From positions 62,001 to 126,000 of the forward strand of contig NZ_UZWE01000023.1 in the NCBI RefSeq assembly GCF_900631945.1: DNA of 64,000 nt. The letters are read 5' to 3'. This DNA comes from Paracoccus haematequi. Lineage in GTDB: Bacteria > Pseudomonadota > Alphaproteobacteria > Rhodobacterales > Rhodobacteraceae. A program made the position numbers and the translations under genes. A model generated the notes under the pieces. That model was not told the origin of the DNA and searched no databases. It worked only from the letters and a program-made list of their open reading frames with translations. Shown piece after piece: positions 34,977-44,198 of this stretch (its first letter is position 1; each line of letters begins with the position of its first letter).

Positions 34977-35948
34977 ATGTCGCATCTGCGCACACACCGG
35001 AATTCCGGCACCATCCCCATGGCATCCGGGGCGGCTGCGGCGGCCCTGAAGGCCCGCGCCGCCGCGTGGGAGGTGCCGCTGGTGGAAACCCCTGACGCGC
35101 TGAGCCTGTTCGTCTGGGGCTGTGAATTGCGTCTGGTGCCGGGCGGCGACGAGGTCCGCGTCGAGCTGACGGCGCCGGAAGCGCGCCTGATCGGCAGCCT
35201 TCAGGACAGCGCCACCGAACTGTTCACCGAGGCCGGGCTGGAGGTCAGGTGGGACCGCGTCGATGCGGGCGCGCTTGCGCCGGGCCTGTCGCTGATGCGC
35301 GTGGAATCGGTGACGCAGCGGTCGCCCGGATTCATCCGCGTGCGACTGAGCGGGCCGGATGCCGGGCGCTTCGGCATCGGCAGCCTGCATTTCCGTCTGC
35401 TTCTGCCCCCTGCCGGTCGCGAAGCGGTCTGGCCCAGGGTCGGGGCCTCGGGGCGGACGGAATGGCCCAGGGGGGCGGATGCGCTGCATCGTCCGGTCTA
35501 TACGGTCGCCGGCCATGGCGATGGCTGGCTGGATTTCGACATCTTCCGCCACGCGGGCAGCCCGACTTGCGACTGGGCGCTGTCCGGTCCGCAGGGATCG
35601 ACCGTGGGCATCATCGGTCCCGGCGGCGGCTGGTGCCCGGACGCCGCCCGGCTGCACCTGTTCGGCGACGAAACCGCGCTGCCCGCGATCGCGCGGATGC
35701 TGGAACTGGCGCAGGGCGAGGTCACGGCCCATATCCGCGCGGCCTATCCCGACCTGGGACCGCTGGCCGCCGATCCGCGCGTCACGCGCTGCGACGACCT
35801 GCTGGCTGCCCTGGCCAGGACCGATCTGGGGAAAGGTAGCCATGTCTGGTTCGCGGCCGAGGCGGGGCAGGCCCGCGAGGCCCGTCAGCACCTGATCGCC
35901 CGCGGCATCGACCGCAAGGATTTCCTGTCGGCCGCCTATTGGGGCTGA
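34977..35948 (+). CDS. DUF2218-siderophore-interacting protein (SIP) fusion, probable ferric-siderophore reductase
   Basis: 323 residues. Residues ~20-95 look like a DUF2218 domain (ELRLVPGGDEVRVELTAPEARLIGSLQDSA). Residues ~100-323 are the SIP/ViuB flavin reductase: an FAD-binding barrel (SPGFIRVRLSGPD, RPVYTV), a nucleotide-binding part (GSTVGIIGPGGGW, LHLFGDETALPAIARML) and the C-terminal SIP helix region ending RKDFLSAAYWG, which matches the usual family ending. It would reduce the ferric siderophore in the cytoplasm to release iron. It is divergent from the AraC gene and lies between the two siderophore importers, so it may serve both. Confidence 0.87.
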   Translation: MSHLRTHRNSGTIPMASGAAAAALKARAAAWEVPLVETPDALSLFVWGCELRLVPGGDEVRVELTAPEARLIGSLQDSATELFTEAGLEVRWDRVDAGALAPGLSLMRVESVTQRSPGFIRVRLSGPDAGRFGIGSLHFRLLLPPAGREAVWPRVGASGRTEWPRGADALHRPVYTVAGHGDGWLDFDIFRHAGSPTCDWALSGPQGSTVGIIGPGGGWCPDAARLHLFGDETALPAIARMLELAQGEVTAHIRAAYPDLGPLAADPRVTRCDDLLAALARTDLGKGSHVWFAAEAGQAREARQHLIARGIDRKDFLSAAYWG

Positions 35949-35981
35949 CGCGGGGACGGCCCGACCGCCCCCGCGACTGGA

Positions 35982-36473
35982 TCAGGCGCCGATCCGCCGC
36001 CGCGCCGCCAGTCCGGTGATGCCGACCGCAGCCGCCAACAGCGGCAGCGAGGCAGGCAGGGGCACCGGGGCCGGTTCGTCGTCGATGCGGACCAGGCTCA
36101 TGGTGGCGTCGCCCCCCAACGTCGCGATGCCCGCCGCAAAGTCCGTCCCCGCCTCGAAAAAGCCCAGGTCGAAAGACAGTCCGTTGATCGCGGTGAAGGT
36201 CACGCCATCGTCCAGCAGTTCCAGCAGCTCTTCCAGGCCGGTCACCTCGGCCAGGACATAGCCCGCAAATCCCAGATAGTCGGGCAAGCCCTCAATGCTG
36301 CCCGTGCCGGAAAAGTCCAGCGTATAGCGGCCCGCCTGCTGGATCTCATAGATGATGCCGCCGAAATGTCGCAACGGGACATCCACGCTGGCGACTGTCG
36401 CGGCGTCGGCCACCGATCCCAGCGTGAACGTCGTTGCAAAGGCCAAGGCCACGGCCTGCAAGGCTGATCTCAT
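35982..36473 (-). CDS. Secreted protein with VPLPA-CTERM sorting signal
   Basis: 163 residues. It has an N-terminal signal peptide (to about VADA, residue 24) and a C-terminal VPLPASLPLLAAAVGITGL followed by AARRR, the tripartite VPLPA-CTERM signal: motif, membrane helix and basic end. That signal is processed by exosortase/rhombosortase-like systems in Rhodobacteraceae. The middle ~110 residues have no family I can name, are acidic and show no cysteines. No exosortase gene is in this window. Translation start: ATG 36473 with TAGGAGAT just upstream. Confidence 0.75.
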   Translation of the reverse strand: MRSALQAVALAFATTFTLGSVADAATVASVDVPLRHFGGIIYEIQQAGRYTLDFSGTGSIEGLPDYLGFAGYVLAEVTGLEELLELLDDGVTFTAINGLSFDLGFFEAGTDFAAGIATLGGDATMSLVRIDDEPAPVPLPASLPLLAAAVGITGLAARRRIGA

Positions 36474-36623
36474 GTAAATCTCCTACGATATACACCCGCA
36501 GCGATGCCCAGCAGCATGATGCCACCGGCCATCGCGGCGGGATTCCGCCTAACTATGCCTTAATCGACGAATAATTAAAGATTTTTCGTGGCCTGGAATG
36601 CAATTGCACGAAATGGTTGTCTT

Positions 36624-38324
36624 TCAGGCGGCCAGCCCCGCATAGATCCCGCCCTGCGCGATCAGATCGGCATGGCTGCCGATCTCGGCCACGCGGCCGC
36701 GGTCCATCACCACGATTCGGTCGGCATTGCGGATGGTGCCCAGCCGGTGCGCGATGACCAGTGTCGTGCGCCCCGCCGCCAGCGCATCCAGCGCCTGCTG
36801 GATCTCGCGTTCGGTCTGGCTGTCCAGCGCGCTTGTCGCCTCGTCCAGGATCAGGATCGGCGGGTTCTTCAGGAAAGCGCGGGCGATGGCCACGCGCTGT
36901 TTCTGACCGCCCGACAGCATCACGCCGCGTTCGCCGACCATCGTGTCCAGCCCGTCGGGCAGGTTGTCGATCATCTGCGTCAACTGCGCCTGGGCGGCGG
37001 CCTGGCGGATGTCATCGTCGCTGGCGCCCAGGCGGCCATAGGCGATGTTTTCCCGCAGCGTTCCGCCGAACAGGAACACGTCCTGGCTGACCAGCCCGAT
37101 CTGGCGGCGCAGGCTGTTCAGCCGCATCCGCGCCAGGTCCAGCCCGTCCACGGTGATCCGGCCCCGCGTGGGTTCGTAAAATCGCGGCAGCAGCGCCAAG
37201 AGCGTGGTCTTGCCCGCCCCGGACGGGCCGACGAAGGCCACCGTTTCACCCGCGCGAATGGTCAGGTCGATCCCGTCCAGGATGGTCCGGCCTTCGTCAT
37301 AGGCGAAGCTGACGTTTTCGAAGCGGATGTCGCCGCGCAGGGCCGGGGCGTCGACGGCATCGGGGGCGTCGGCGATCTCGGGGTCCGTGGCCAGCAGTTC
37401 CTGATAGCGGCGGAAACCGGCGATGCCGCGCGGATAGGTCTCGATCACGGCGGCGATCTTTTCCAGCGGGCGATAGAAGACGCCGACCAGCAGCAGGAAG
37501 CCGACGAAGCCGCCGGTGGTCAGATCGCCCGACAGCACGAAGCCCGCGCCGACCACCATCACGATCACCTGGACCAGCCGCAGGCCCATGTATTGCAGCG
37601 CGCTTGACGCGGCCATCACGCGATAGGCATCCAGCTTGGCCTGGCGGTAGCGGGCGTTGTCCGCGGCGAACAGATGGGTCTCGTGCGCCTCGTTGCCGAA
37701 GGCCTGCACGACGCGGACGCCGCCCAGGGCTTCCTCCAGCCGGACGTTGAAATCGCCGACGCGGGAATAGATGGCGCGCCAGGTCTGCTTCATGCGCCCG
37801 CCATAGACGATCACGATGCCCAGCATCGCCGGCACGATCAGCGCCACGATCACCGCAAGCTGCGGATTGACCCAGAACATCAGCGCGAAGGCCCCCACAA
37901 AGGTCATGATGGCGATGAAGGCGTCCTCGGGGCCGTGATGGGCGACCTCGCCGATTTCCTCCAGGTCGCGGGTGACGCGGGCGACCAGCTTGCCGGTCCG
38001 CGCGCGGTCGTACCACCGCCAGGACAGCCGGGTCAGGTGGTCGAAGGCGCGGGCGCGCATCTCCGTCTCGATGTTGATGCCCAGCTTGTGGCCCCAATAG
38101 ATCACCACCGTCAGCAGCCCGGCATTGATCGCGTAAAGCGCCAGCAGACCCGCGGCGGCGGCGACCGTCAGCGTCCAGTTGCCCTGCGGCAGCAGGTGGT
38201 CGATGAAGGCGGTGACGGCCAGGGGAAAGGCCAGCTCCAGCAGGCCCGACAGCACCGCGCAGCCGAAATCCAGCCAGAACAGTCCCATGAAGGGGCGATA
38301 ATAGGAAAAGAACTGGCGCAGCAT
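36624..38324 (-). CDS. ABC exporter-type transporter, fused membrane and ATPase domains
   Basis: 566 residues, a half-transporter of exporter fold. The transmembrane domain covers ~1-310 with six helices. The ATPase has Walker A GPSGAGKTT, Q-loop LVSQDVFLFGGTLRENIAYG, signature LSGGQKQRVAIARAF, Walker B LILDEATSALD and H-loop IAHRLGTIRNAD. The start ATG at 38324 lies 10 bases past the fhuC-like stop, so it looks like the last gene of the receptor-fhuDBC operon. It could export a siderophore, or import one as YbtPQ/IrtAB do with the same fold; no siderophore synthesis genes are present. Family function is otherwise open. Confidence 0.85.
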   Translation of the reverse strand: MLRQFFSYYRPFMGLFWLDFGCAVLSGLLELAFPLAVTAFIDHLLPQGNWTLTVAAAAGLLALYAINAGLLTVVIYWGHKLGINIETEMRARAFDHLTRLSWRWYDRARTGKLVARVTRDLEEIGEVAHHGPEDAFIAIMTFVGAFALMFWVNPQLAVIVALIVPAMLGIVIVYGGRMKQTWRAIYSRVGDFNVRLEEALGGVRVVQAFGNEAHETHLFAADNARYRQAKLDAYRVMAASSALQYMGLRLVQVIVMVVGAGFVLSGDLTTGGFVGFLLLVGVFYRPLEKIAAVIETYPRGIAGFRRYQELLATDPEIADAPDAVDAPALRGDIRFENVSFAYDEGRTILDGIDLTIRAGETVAFVGPSGAGKTTLLALLPRFYEPTRGRITVDGLDLARMRLNSLRRQIGLVSQDVFLFGGTLRENIAYGRLGASDDDIRQAAAQAQLTQMIDNLPDGLDTMVGERGVMLSGGQKQRVAIARAFLKNPPILILDEATSALDSQTEREIQQALDALAAGRTTLVIAHRLGTIRNADRIVVMDRGRVAEIGSHADLIAQGGIYAGLAA

Positions 38325-38334
38325 CGGGTTTCCC

Positions 38335-39105
38335 TCAGGCGGGGATGGCCACCGGGCCGCCATCCGCGCGTGTCAGCACCTGCATCGGCAGGCCATAGAT
38401 CCGTTCCAGCGCATCGGACCGCATCAGGTCGGCGGGGCCGCCCTGCAAGACCAGACGCCCGCCCTTCAGCGCGACCACGTGGTCGCAGAATCGGGCGGCC
38501 ATGTTGACCTCGTGGAGCACGATCACGGCGCTGCGGCCGCTCTCATGGCACATGCGGCGGACAAGCGCCAGAACCTCGACCTGATGGGCGATGTCCAATG
38601 CGCTGATCGGTTCGTCCAGCAGCAGGGTCGCGGCCTGTTGCGCGACCATCATCGCCAGCCAGGCCCGCTGACGCTCGCCCCCCGACAGCGTATCGACCAG
38701 CCGGTCGGAAAAATCCATGACGCCGCATTCGGCCATCGCGCGGGCGACGGCCTGGTGGTCGCCGGGACCGAAGCGGCCAAGCGCGCCGTGCCAGGGGTAT
38801 CGGCCAAGCGCCACCAGTTCGCGCACGGTCATCCCCTCGGCCGCCGGGGGGTGCTGGGGCAGGAAGGCCAGGCGGCGGGCATAGTCGCGGGCGCGCCAGT
38901 CGGGCAGGGCGCGGCCCTCGAAGGCGACGGCGCCGCCGCTGGGGGCGATCTGGCGGGCCAGCACCTTCAGCAGCGTGGACTTGCCCGACCCGTTATGGCC
39001 GATCAGCGCGATCATCCGGCCGGAGGGCAGGTCCAGCGTCAGGCCGTGCAGAAGGCGGCGGCCGGGCACGTCGACGGTCAGGCCGGCGATGGAAAAGAGG
39101 CTCAT
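38335..39105 (-). CDS. fhuC: Ferric-hydroxamate-type ABC transporter ATP-binding protein
   Basis: 256 residues. Walker A GHNGSGKST (~residues 36-44), LPQHPPAAEGMTVRELVALGRYPW, signature LSGGERQRAWLAMMV, Walker B LLLDEPISALD and H-loop VLHEVNMA all match FhuC. The FhuC label rests on its partner being a fused FhuB-type permease. It is overlapped by the fhuB stop (ATGA) and is followed closely by the exporter-fold gene. ATP hydrolysis at the inner-membrane cytoplasmic face powers siderophore import. Confidence 0.88.
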   Translation of the reverse strand: MSLFSIAGLTVDVPGRRLLHGLTLDLPSGRMIALIGHNGSGKSTLLKVLARQIAPSGGAVAFEGRALPDWRARDYARRLAFLPQHPPAAEGMTVRELVALGRYPWHGALGRFGPGDHQAVARAMAECGVMDFSDRLVDTLSGGERQRAWLAMMVAQQAATLLLDEPISALDIAHQVEVLALVRRMCHESGRSAVIVLHEVNMAARFCDHVVALKGGRLVLQGGPADLMRSDALERIYGLPMQVLTRADGGPVAIPA

Positions 39106-41066
39106 CGGACAGGTCTCATCATCAGCCAGATCAGCCAGGGCGCGCCGATCAGAGACGCGAACAGGCCCAGCGGCAGTTCATAGGGAAAGCCCGCCATGCG
39201 CGCCCCGAAATCGGCCGCCAGCATCAGCCCCGCGCCGATCAGCGCCGCGCCGGTGACGTTATCGCCCGGTCGGGCAAGGCCCAGGCGGCGGGCCATGTGG
39301 GGCGCCATCAGGCCGACGAAGGACAGTGGCCCGACCAGAACCGTGGCGGCCCCCGTCGCCATCCCGGCCAATGCGATCAGCAGCAGCCGTGCGCGGCGCA
39401 GCGGCAGGCCCAGCCCGCCCGCGATGCCGGTGCCCAGCGGCAGCACCGCCAGCCAGCGCCGCGCGGCCAGCGCCCCGGCCCACAGCGCCCCCGCCACCGC
39501 CGCCAGGGCCAGCGCGCCGGGCATGGTCACGGCCGACGACGACCCCGACAGCCAGGACAGGATCTGAAAGGACCGGGTGTCGCCCACCGACATCGCCGCC
39601 GCCAGCACGGCGGATGCCAGCGCCGACACCGCGATCCCCGCCAGCAGCACCCGTTCGGCGGGCATGTCGCGGCGGCTGACGAAAGCGGCGATCAGCGCCA
39701 GCGCCACCGCGCCCCCGACCATCGTGCCCGCCGTCAGCGCCGCCGCCGTGGGCGCAGCCAGCAGATAGACCACGCCCGCATAGCCCATCGCCGCCCCGCC
39801 CGACACGCCCAGCACCTCGGGCGAGGCGAGGGGGTTTGCGGTCAGCCGTTGCAGGATCGCGCCCGCGATCGCCAGCGCCGCCCCGGCGGAGGCCGCCGCG
39901 ATCAGGCGCGGCAGGCGCATCGGCAGGAAGGCCGCGAAGCTGTCGGCGTCCAGGATCGCCCAGCCGCCGGGCACCCGGCCGATCCAGACCAGCACCAGGG
40001 CGGCGATCACCAGGGCAACAGCCAGCCCGGCCAGCAGCGGCAGGGGCCGGTCGCGGCGCGGCGCGGGGCCTTCGGCGCGTTCCGTTCCCGGCGGGGTCGA
40101 TCCGCGCAGACGCGGCAGCAGCCAGATCAGCAGCGGCCCGCCGATCAGCCCGGTCAGCGCGCCGGTCGGAAAGGTCTCGCCCACACGGCCCGCCACCAGC
40201 AGCACCAGTCCGTCGCAGACCGACAGGATCAGCGCGCCGATCACCGGCGACAGGGCCAGCAGGCGCGGGATCGACACCGCCCCCAGGGTCCGCGCCACGG
40301 CGGGCGCGGCCAGGCCCACGAAGGCGATCAGCCCCAGTTCGGCGGACACGGCAGCGGCCAGGACCACCGCCACGCCCACCACCAGCAACCGCACCAGGGT
40401 CACGTTCAGGCCCAGGCCGGACGCCCCCTCGATCCCCAGCGACAGCACGCGCAGGGGACGCGCCAGAGCGGCGGTTGCGATGGCCCCGAAGACCAGCACC
40501 CCCGCCAGCGCCCGAACCCCCGACCAGTCCTGCTGGACCAGAGACCCGCCGTTCCAGATCACCAGAGACAGCAGGTACTGCCCCTGCGCCAACGTCATCG
40601 CGGTCGCCACGGCGCTGGCGGTCATCCCGACCAGCATCCCGGCGATCACCATCGTCACCGGCGCGAAGCCTCGCCGCGCGCCGATGGCCAGCACCAGCCC
40701 GGCGGCCAGCCCCGCGCCGGTCAGCGCCACCGGCCAGCGGCCCTGATCCAGCAGGTCCGGCGCCAGCATGGTCGCCATCACCAGCGCAAGCTGCGCGCCG
40801 GCGGAAATCCCCAGCGTGGTCGGATCGGCGACCGGGTTCCTCAGCACGACTTGCAGGATCGCGCCCGACAGGCCCAGCACGGCGCCCGCCAACAGCGCGA
40901 TCACCCCGCGCGGCATCAGCCCGAAGCCCAGCAGGATCTGCGGAATGTCCATCCGCGCCGGATCCAGAGGCCAGGAAGGCCAGTCCGCGAAGGGCAGCAG
41001 GTGCAGCGCCGCCGCCAGCCACAGGGCGGCGGCCAGCCCGGCGACGGGGATCAGCCGCGCGGTCAT
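39102..41066 (-). CDS. fhuB: Ferric-hydroxamate-type ABC permease, fused double-length FhuB
   Basis: 654 residues, nearly the length of E. coli FhuB (660), with two homologous FecCD halves in one chain (~1-325 and ~345-654). Each has the characteristic segment: RNPVADPTTLGISAGAQ in the first half, ANPLASPEVLGVSGGAA in the second; also AFVGLAAPAVARTLG and SFVGLMAPHMARRLG. A Pro/Arg-rich linker (TPPGTERAEGPAPRRDR) joins them. The double length marks it as FhuB type, in contrast to the two separate permeases of the other system in this window. ATG 41066 overlaps the fhuD stop by ATGA. Confidence 0.92.
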   Translation of the reverse strand: MTARLIPVAGLAAALWLAAALHLLPFADWPSWPLDPARMDIPQILLGFGLMPRGVIALLAGAVLGLSGAILQVVLRNPVADPTTLGISAGAQLALVMATMLAPDLLDQGRWPVALTGAGLAAGLVLAIGARRGFAPVTMVIAGMLVGMTASAVATAMTLAQGQYLLSLVIWNGGSLVQQDWSGVRALAGVLVFGAIATAALARPLRVLSLGIEGASGLGLNVTLVRLLVVGVAVVLAAAVSAELGLIAFVGLAAPAVARTLGAVSIPRLLALSPVIGALILSVCDGLVLLVAGRVGETFPTGALTGLIGGPLLIWLLPRLRGSTPPGTERAEGPAPRRDRPLPLLAGLAVALVIAALVLVWIGRVPGGWAILDADSFAAFLPMRLPRLIAAASAGAALAIAGAILQRLTANPLASPEVLGVSGGAAMGYAGVVYLLAAPTAAALTAGTMVGGAVALALIAAFVSRRDMPAERVLLAGIAVSALASAVLAAAMSVGDTRSFQILSWLSGSSSAVTMPGALALAAVAGALWAGALAARRWLAVLPLGTGIAGGLGLPLRRARLLLIALAGMATGAATVLVGPLSFVGLMAPHMARRLGLARPGDNVTGAALIGAGLMLAADFGARMAGFPYELPLGLFASLIGAPWLIWLMMRPVR

Positions 41067-41971
41067 GCGATGGCCCCCGGCCCGGCCTCGAAGGCCTGGG
41101 CCAGCAGGGTGGCGAAGCGCAGCGCGGCGGGCACCGCGCCGAAGGCGTTGGTGTCGGCCAGCAGATAGGTCCGCCCCCGCGCGACCGGGGGCAGGGCGCG
41201 CCACAGGACGATGCGCGACAGGGCGCGCTCGGCAGCGGCGGGCAGGGCGCCGATATTGACCAGCCGGGCCTCGGGCATCCGGGCCAGCCGCTCGATGGGG
41301 ATGGGCGCCATGAAGCTGAAGGCCGTGCCGTCCGTCCAGGCGTTCCGCAGGCCCAGCCGCTCCAGCGTGCTGCCGAACAGGCTGTCGAAGCCGAAGACCC
41401 GCATGTGCCGGCCGTCGCCGATATTGACCAGCGCCACGGGCCGGTCGCGGAACGGCGCCAGCCGCCCGGCCAGCGCATCCAGCGCGGCATCGGTCGCGGC
41501 CAGGGTCCGCGCGCCCGTCTGCGGGTTGCCGATGGCATCGGCCAGCGCCGTCAGCGCGGCAAGCGCCTTGGGCAAGGGCGGCTCGCCCGGCGTGAAGAAG
41601 GGCAGCGACAGGACCGGGGCGATGGATCGCAGCCGGTCCTCGTAGCGGGTGTAAAAGGGCGAGGACAGGATCAGGTCCGGTCGGGTCAGTTGCAGCAGTT
41701 CGAAATTCGGGGCGCCGCGCAGGCCCAGGTCGGTGACATCCGGCGGGATCGCGGGTTCGATCACGTCAGCGCGGAACCGCACCAGTTCGGCGGCGGCGAC
41801 GGGCATGTGGCCGATGGCCGCTGCGGTTTCCAGCATCGCCCAGTCGATGGCGGCCAGCCGGGGCGCGGATGATGCGGGCGGGGCGGCCCGCAAAGGCAGG
41901 CCCGCCGCCAGGAAGGCCCCAGCGGCGGTCAGGATCGCACGGCGCGAGGGCAGGGTGCCCCCGCTGGTCAC
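41063..41971 (-). CDS. fhuD: Iron-siderophore binding protein, FhuD-like, with Tat-type signal
   Basis: 302 residues. The N-terminus has a twin-arginine signal (SRRAILTAAGAF near residues 9-20), as FhuD of E. coli does. The rest has the class III binding fold with APRLAAIDWAMLETAAAIG, NFELLQLTRPDLILSSPFY and a C-terminal lobe around RIVLWRALPPVARGRTYLL. It shuttles the ferric siderophore in the periplasm to FhuB. The start is taken as GTG 41971, which overlaps the receptor stop (GTGA); the longer frame would reach into the receptor gene. Order receptor-fhuD-fhuB-fhuC is a compact hydroxamate-uptake operon; the ligand class is inferred. Confidence 0.87.
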   Translation of the reverse strand: MTSGGTLPSRRAILTAAGAFLAAGLPLRAAPPASSAPRLAAIDWAMLETAAAIGHMPVAAAELVRFRADVIEPAIPPDVTDLGLRGAPNFELLQLTRPDLILSSPFYTRYEDRLRSIAPVLSLPFFTPGEPPLPKALAALTALADAIGNPQTGARTLAATDAALDALAGRLAPFRDRPVALVNIGDGRHMRVFGFDSLFGSTLERLGLRNAWTDGTAFSFMAPIPIERLARMPEARLVNIGALPAAAERALSRIVLWRALPPVARGRTYLLADTNAFGAVPAALRFATLLAQAFEAGPGAIA

Positions 41972-44076
41972 CACTTGTAGGCGACTTTGGCCGTGACGGT
42001 GCGGCCTTCGCCATACGAGCAATAGGAGAATCCGCAGGCGCCCACATAAACCTCATCGGTCAAGTTGGTGACATTCAGCGACATTTCCACATTTTCGCGG
42101 GTATAGCCGGCGCTCAGATCGACCAGGGTCACGCTGTCGAGTTCGTTAGCGTTGCTATCGTTGATGTAGCGCGTGCCGATATAGCGGATGCCGCCGCCGA
42201 GACGTAGGCCGTTGCCGAAGTCGCGGTCGATCCACAGGCTGGCCAAGTGGCTCGGCGCATCGGCCAGTTCCTTGCCGTCGAAGATTAATCCGGTATTGGG
42301 GTCGACAGAGCGGGTAGGGTCGTTCTGCTCGGTCTTGTTATAGGCATATCCGCCGCGAAGCTTCCAGCCTTCGGCTAACTCAGCCGTAGCCTCAATTTCT
42401 ATGCCTTGCGATTTTACTTCGTCGATCTGGCGAATGACTCTGCCTGGCTGACCGTCAGGGCGTTCAATGCTCCGGTTGACGTCTGAAAGGGTCAGATCAT
42501 AGAGCGATACGGTAATCAGCCCGTCAAATGCGCTCGGGCTGTATTTGACGCCAACTTCCCATTGCTCGGCTTCGGTCGGCTTGAGGATCTGGTTGTTGAG
42601 ATCGAATCCGGCACTGGGATCGAAGGACGTGGAGTAGCTGACATAGGGCGCGGCACCGTTGGCCATGACATAGCCAAGGCCGACGCGACCGGTGACCTTG
42701 TTGTCCTTGTATTCGGACGGGTTGCCATAGCGTTCGCCGGTCTGCTCGATCCAATCATAGCGTAGGCCCAGGGAGCCGCGCCAGTTGCCGTATTCCACCT
42801 CGTCCTGCGCATAGATACCAACCTGGCGCAGGGTGGAATTGCCCGCGTTGGGGGTTCCGAAGAACGTGCGGCCCCCGGCATAATAGTCGGGGTCGAGAAG
42901 GTTCAGGTTGGCGGCGGTACCGAACTGACTGCTTTCGAAGGCGTCGTATTTGCGGACATCGGCGCCGAACAGCAACTTGTGGACCGCCTGGCCCGTCGTG
43001 ATCTCGCCCGTCAGGCGGGTGTCGAGGCTGATCGTGTCGCTGTCCTCGGCCTGATCGCTCGATCCGCGGCTGATCGTGTCCAGCCCGATGACGGTGCTGG
43101 CATAGGTGCCGCGATAGGTCCAGTCGAGGTTCTCGTAGCGGAAGCCCTGGCTCAGCGTCCAGCCGTTGTCCAGTTCGTGGCTGACCTCCACCCCCAAGCT
43201 GTAGGTGGTGCGGTCGCTGTCGTCCCAATCCTTTTGGCCGGTATAAAGATCGCGCAGATAGTCACCGTTGCCCGTCCGGGTCAGGGCGAAGGGCACTCCG
43301 GTGGGCGAGATCGGCGAGTCCTTAGTATAGGTCGCAAGGAAGTCGATGGTCGTTGCCTCGCTGGGCGTCCAGCGGGCGGCGCCCGCCAGATAACCGCCCT
43401 TGTTCGTCAGGTCGTTGATCTGCGTGCTTTCGTCGCGGCCTATCCCGGTGACGCGGAAGGACAGTTCCTCGGACGGAGCGCGGTTCACGTCGAAGAACAG
43501 GCTGGGGCTGCCGTTGCTGTCATAGCCGATCCCCGCCTCGCCGAAGTCGAAGGTCCGCGCGCGTTTCTGGACCATGTTGATGACGCCCAGCGGCGAGCCT
43601 GCGCCATAGAGCGACGAAGACGGGCCGCGCAGAACCTCGATCTGTTGCAGCCCATAGATTTCCTGGCTGATCGCGCCGAAGAAACGGCCCTGGCGTAGCC
43701 CATTCACATATTGGGCATTATCCGCGCGAAAGCCCCGGATATAGGGCGTGTCGAAGCGCGGGTCGATGCCGAAAGGCTCGGCCAGAACGCCTGCGGTATA
43801 GCCCAAAGCCTGGCCTAGGTTTTGTGCGCCCTGCTCGTCGATCTGGTCCTCGGTCACGACCGAAACGGATTGCTGGGATTCGGCAAGCGGTGTTGCGCTT
43901 TTCGTGGTCTGCGCCCCGTTGGCGACGTAGCCCGACACGTCATCGACCGTCAGGGTGATGTCGCCCAGGACGAAGACCGAGTCGTCGTCGGCGGTGGTGG
44001 ACGCATCTTGCGCCAGGGCCGGATGGGCCAACGCAAGGGCGCTGACGCTGGCGAGGATCAGGGAACGCGGGGTCAT
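41968..44076 (-). CDS. fhuA: TonB-dependent siderophore receptor, FhuA-like
   Basis: 702 residues. A signal peptide ends near HPALAQ; the plug has SQQSVSVVTEDQIDEQGAQNL, FIRGFRADNAQYVNGL-like YIRGFRADNAQYVNG, and LQQIEVLRGPSSSLYGAG as conserved blocks. The barrel contains EAEQWEVGVKYSPSAFDGLI and ends VAYKW, a terminal aromatic. It would import the ferric siderophore across the outer membrane. It heads the receptor-fhuDBC operon. The stretch 42110-42560, encoding late barrel strands, has visibly lower G+C than the neighbours, so part may have been acquired. FhuA naming rests on operon partners, not on ligand evidence. Confidence 0.85.
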   Translation of the reverse strand: MTPRSLILASVSALALAHPALAQDASTTADDDSVFVLGDITLTVDDVSGYVANGAQTTKSATPLAESQQSVSVVTEDQIDEQGAQNLGQALGYTAGVLAEPFGIDPRFDTPYIRGFRADNAQYVNGLRQGRFFGAISQEIYGLQQIEVLRGPSSSLYGAGSPLGVINMVQKRARTFDFGEAGIGYDSNGSPSLFFDVNRAPSEELSFRVTGIGRDESTQINDLTNKGGYLAGAARWTPSEATTIDFLATYTKDSPISPTGVPFALTRTGNGDYLRDLYTGQKDWDDSDRTTYSLGVEVSHELDNGWTLSQGFRYENLDWTYRGTYASTVIGLDTISRGSSDQAEDSDTISLDTRLTGEITTGQAVHKLLFGADVRKYDAFESSQFGTAANLNLLDPDYYAGGRTFFGTPNAGNSTLRQVGIYAQDEVEYGNWRGSLGLRYDWIEQTGERYGNPSEYKDNKVTGRVGLGYVMANGAAPYVSYSTSFDPSAGFDLNNQILKPTEAEQWEVGVKYSPSAFDGLITVSLYDLTLSDVNRSIERPDGQPGRVIRQIDEVKSQGIEIEATAELAEGWKLRGGYAYNKTEQNDPTRSVDPNTGLIFDGKELADAPSHLASLWIDRDFGNGLRLGGGIRYIGTRYINDSNANELDSVTLVDLSAGYTRENVEMSLNVTNLTDEVYVGACGFSYCSYGEGRTVTAKVAYKW

Positions 44077-44198
44077 GAGGGGGCCTGCCGGGACGAGGGG
44101 TTACGTTTTTCCCCACCGTTTGCGCCATCAGCGTCAGCCCGTCAAATCAAACCCGACAGAAACTCTGCGTTATTAACCTTTGCTGTGACATTTTCACG

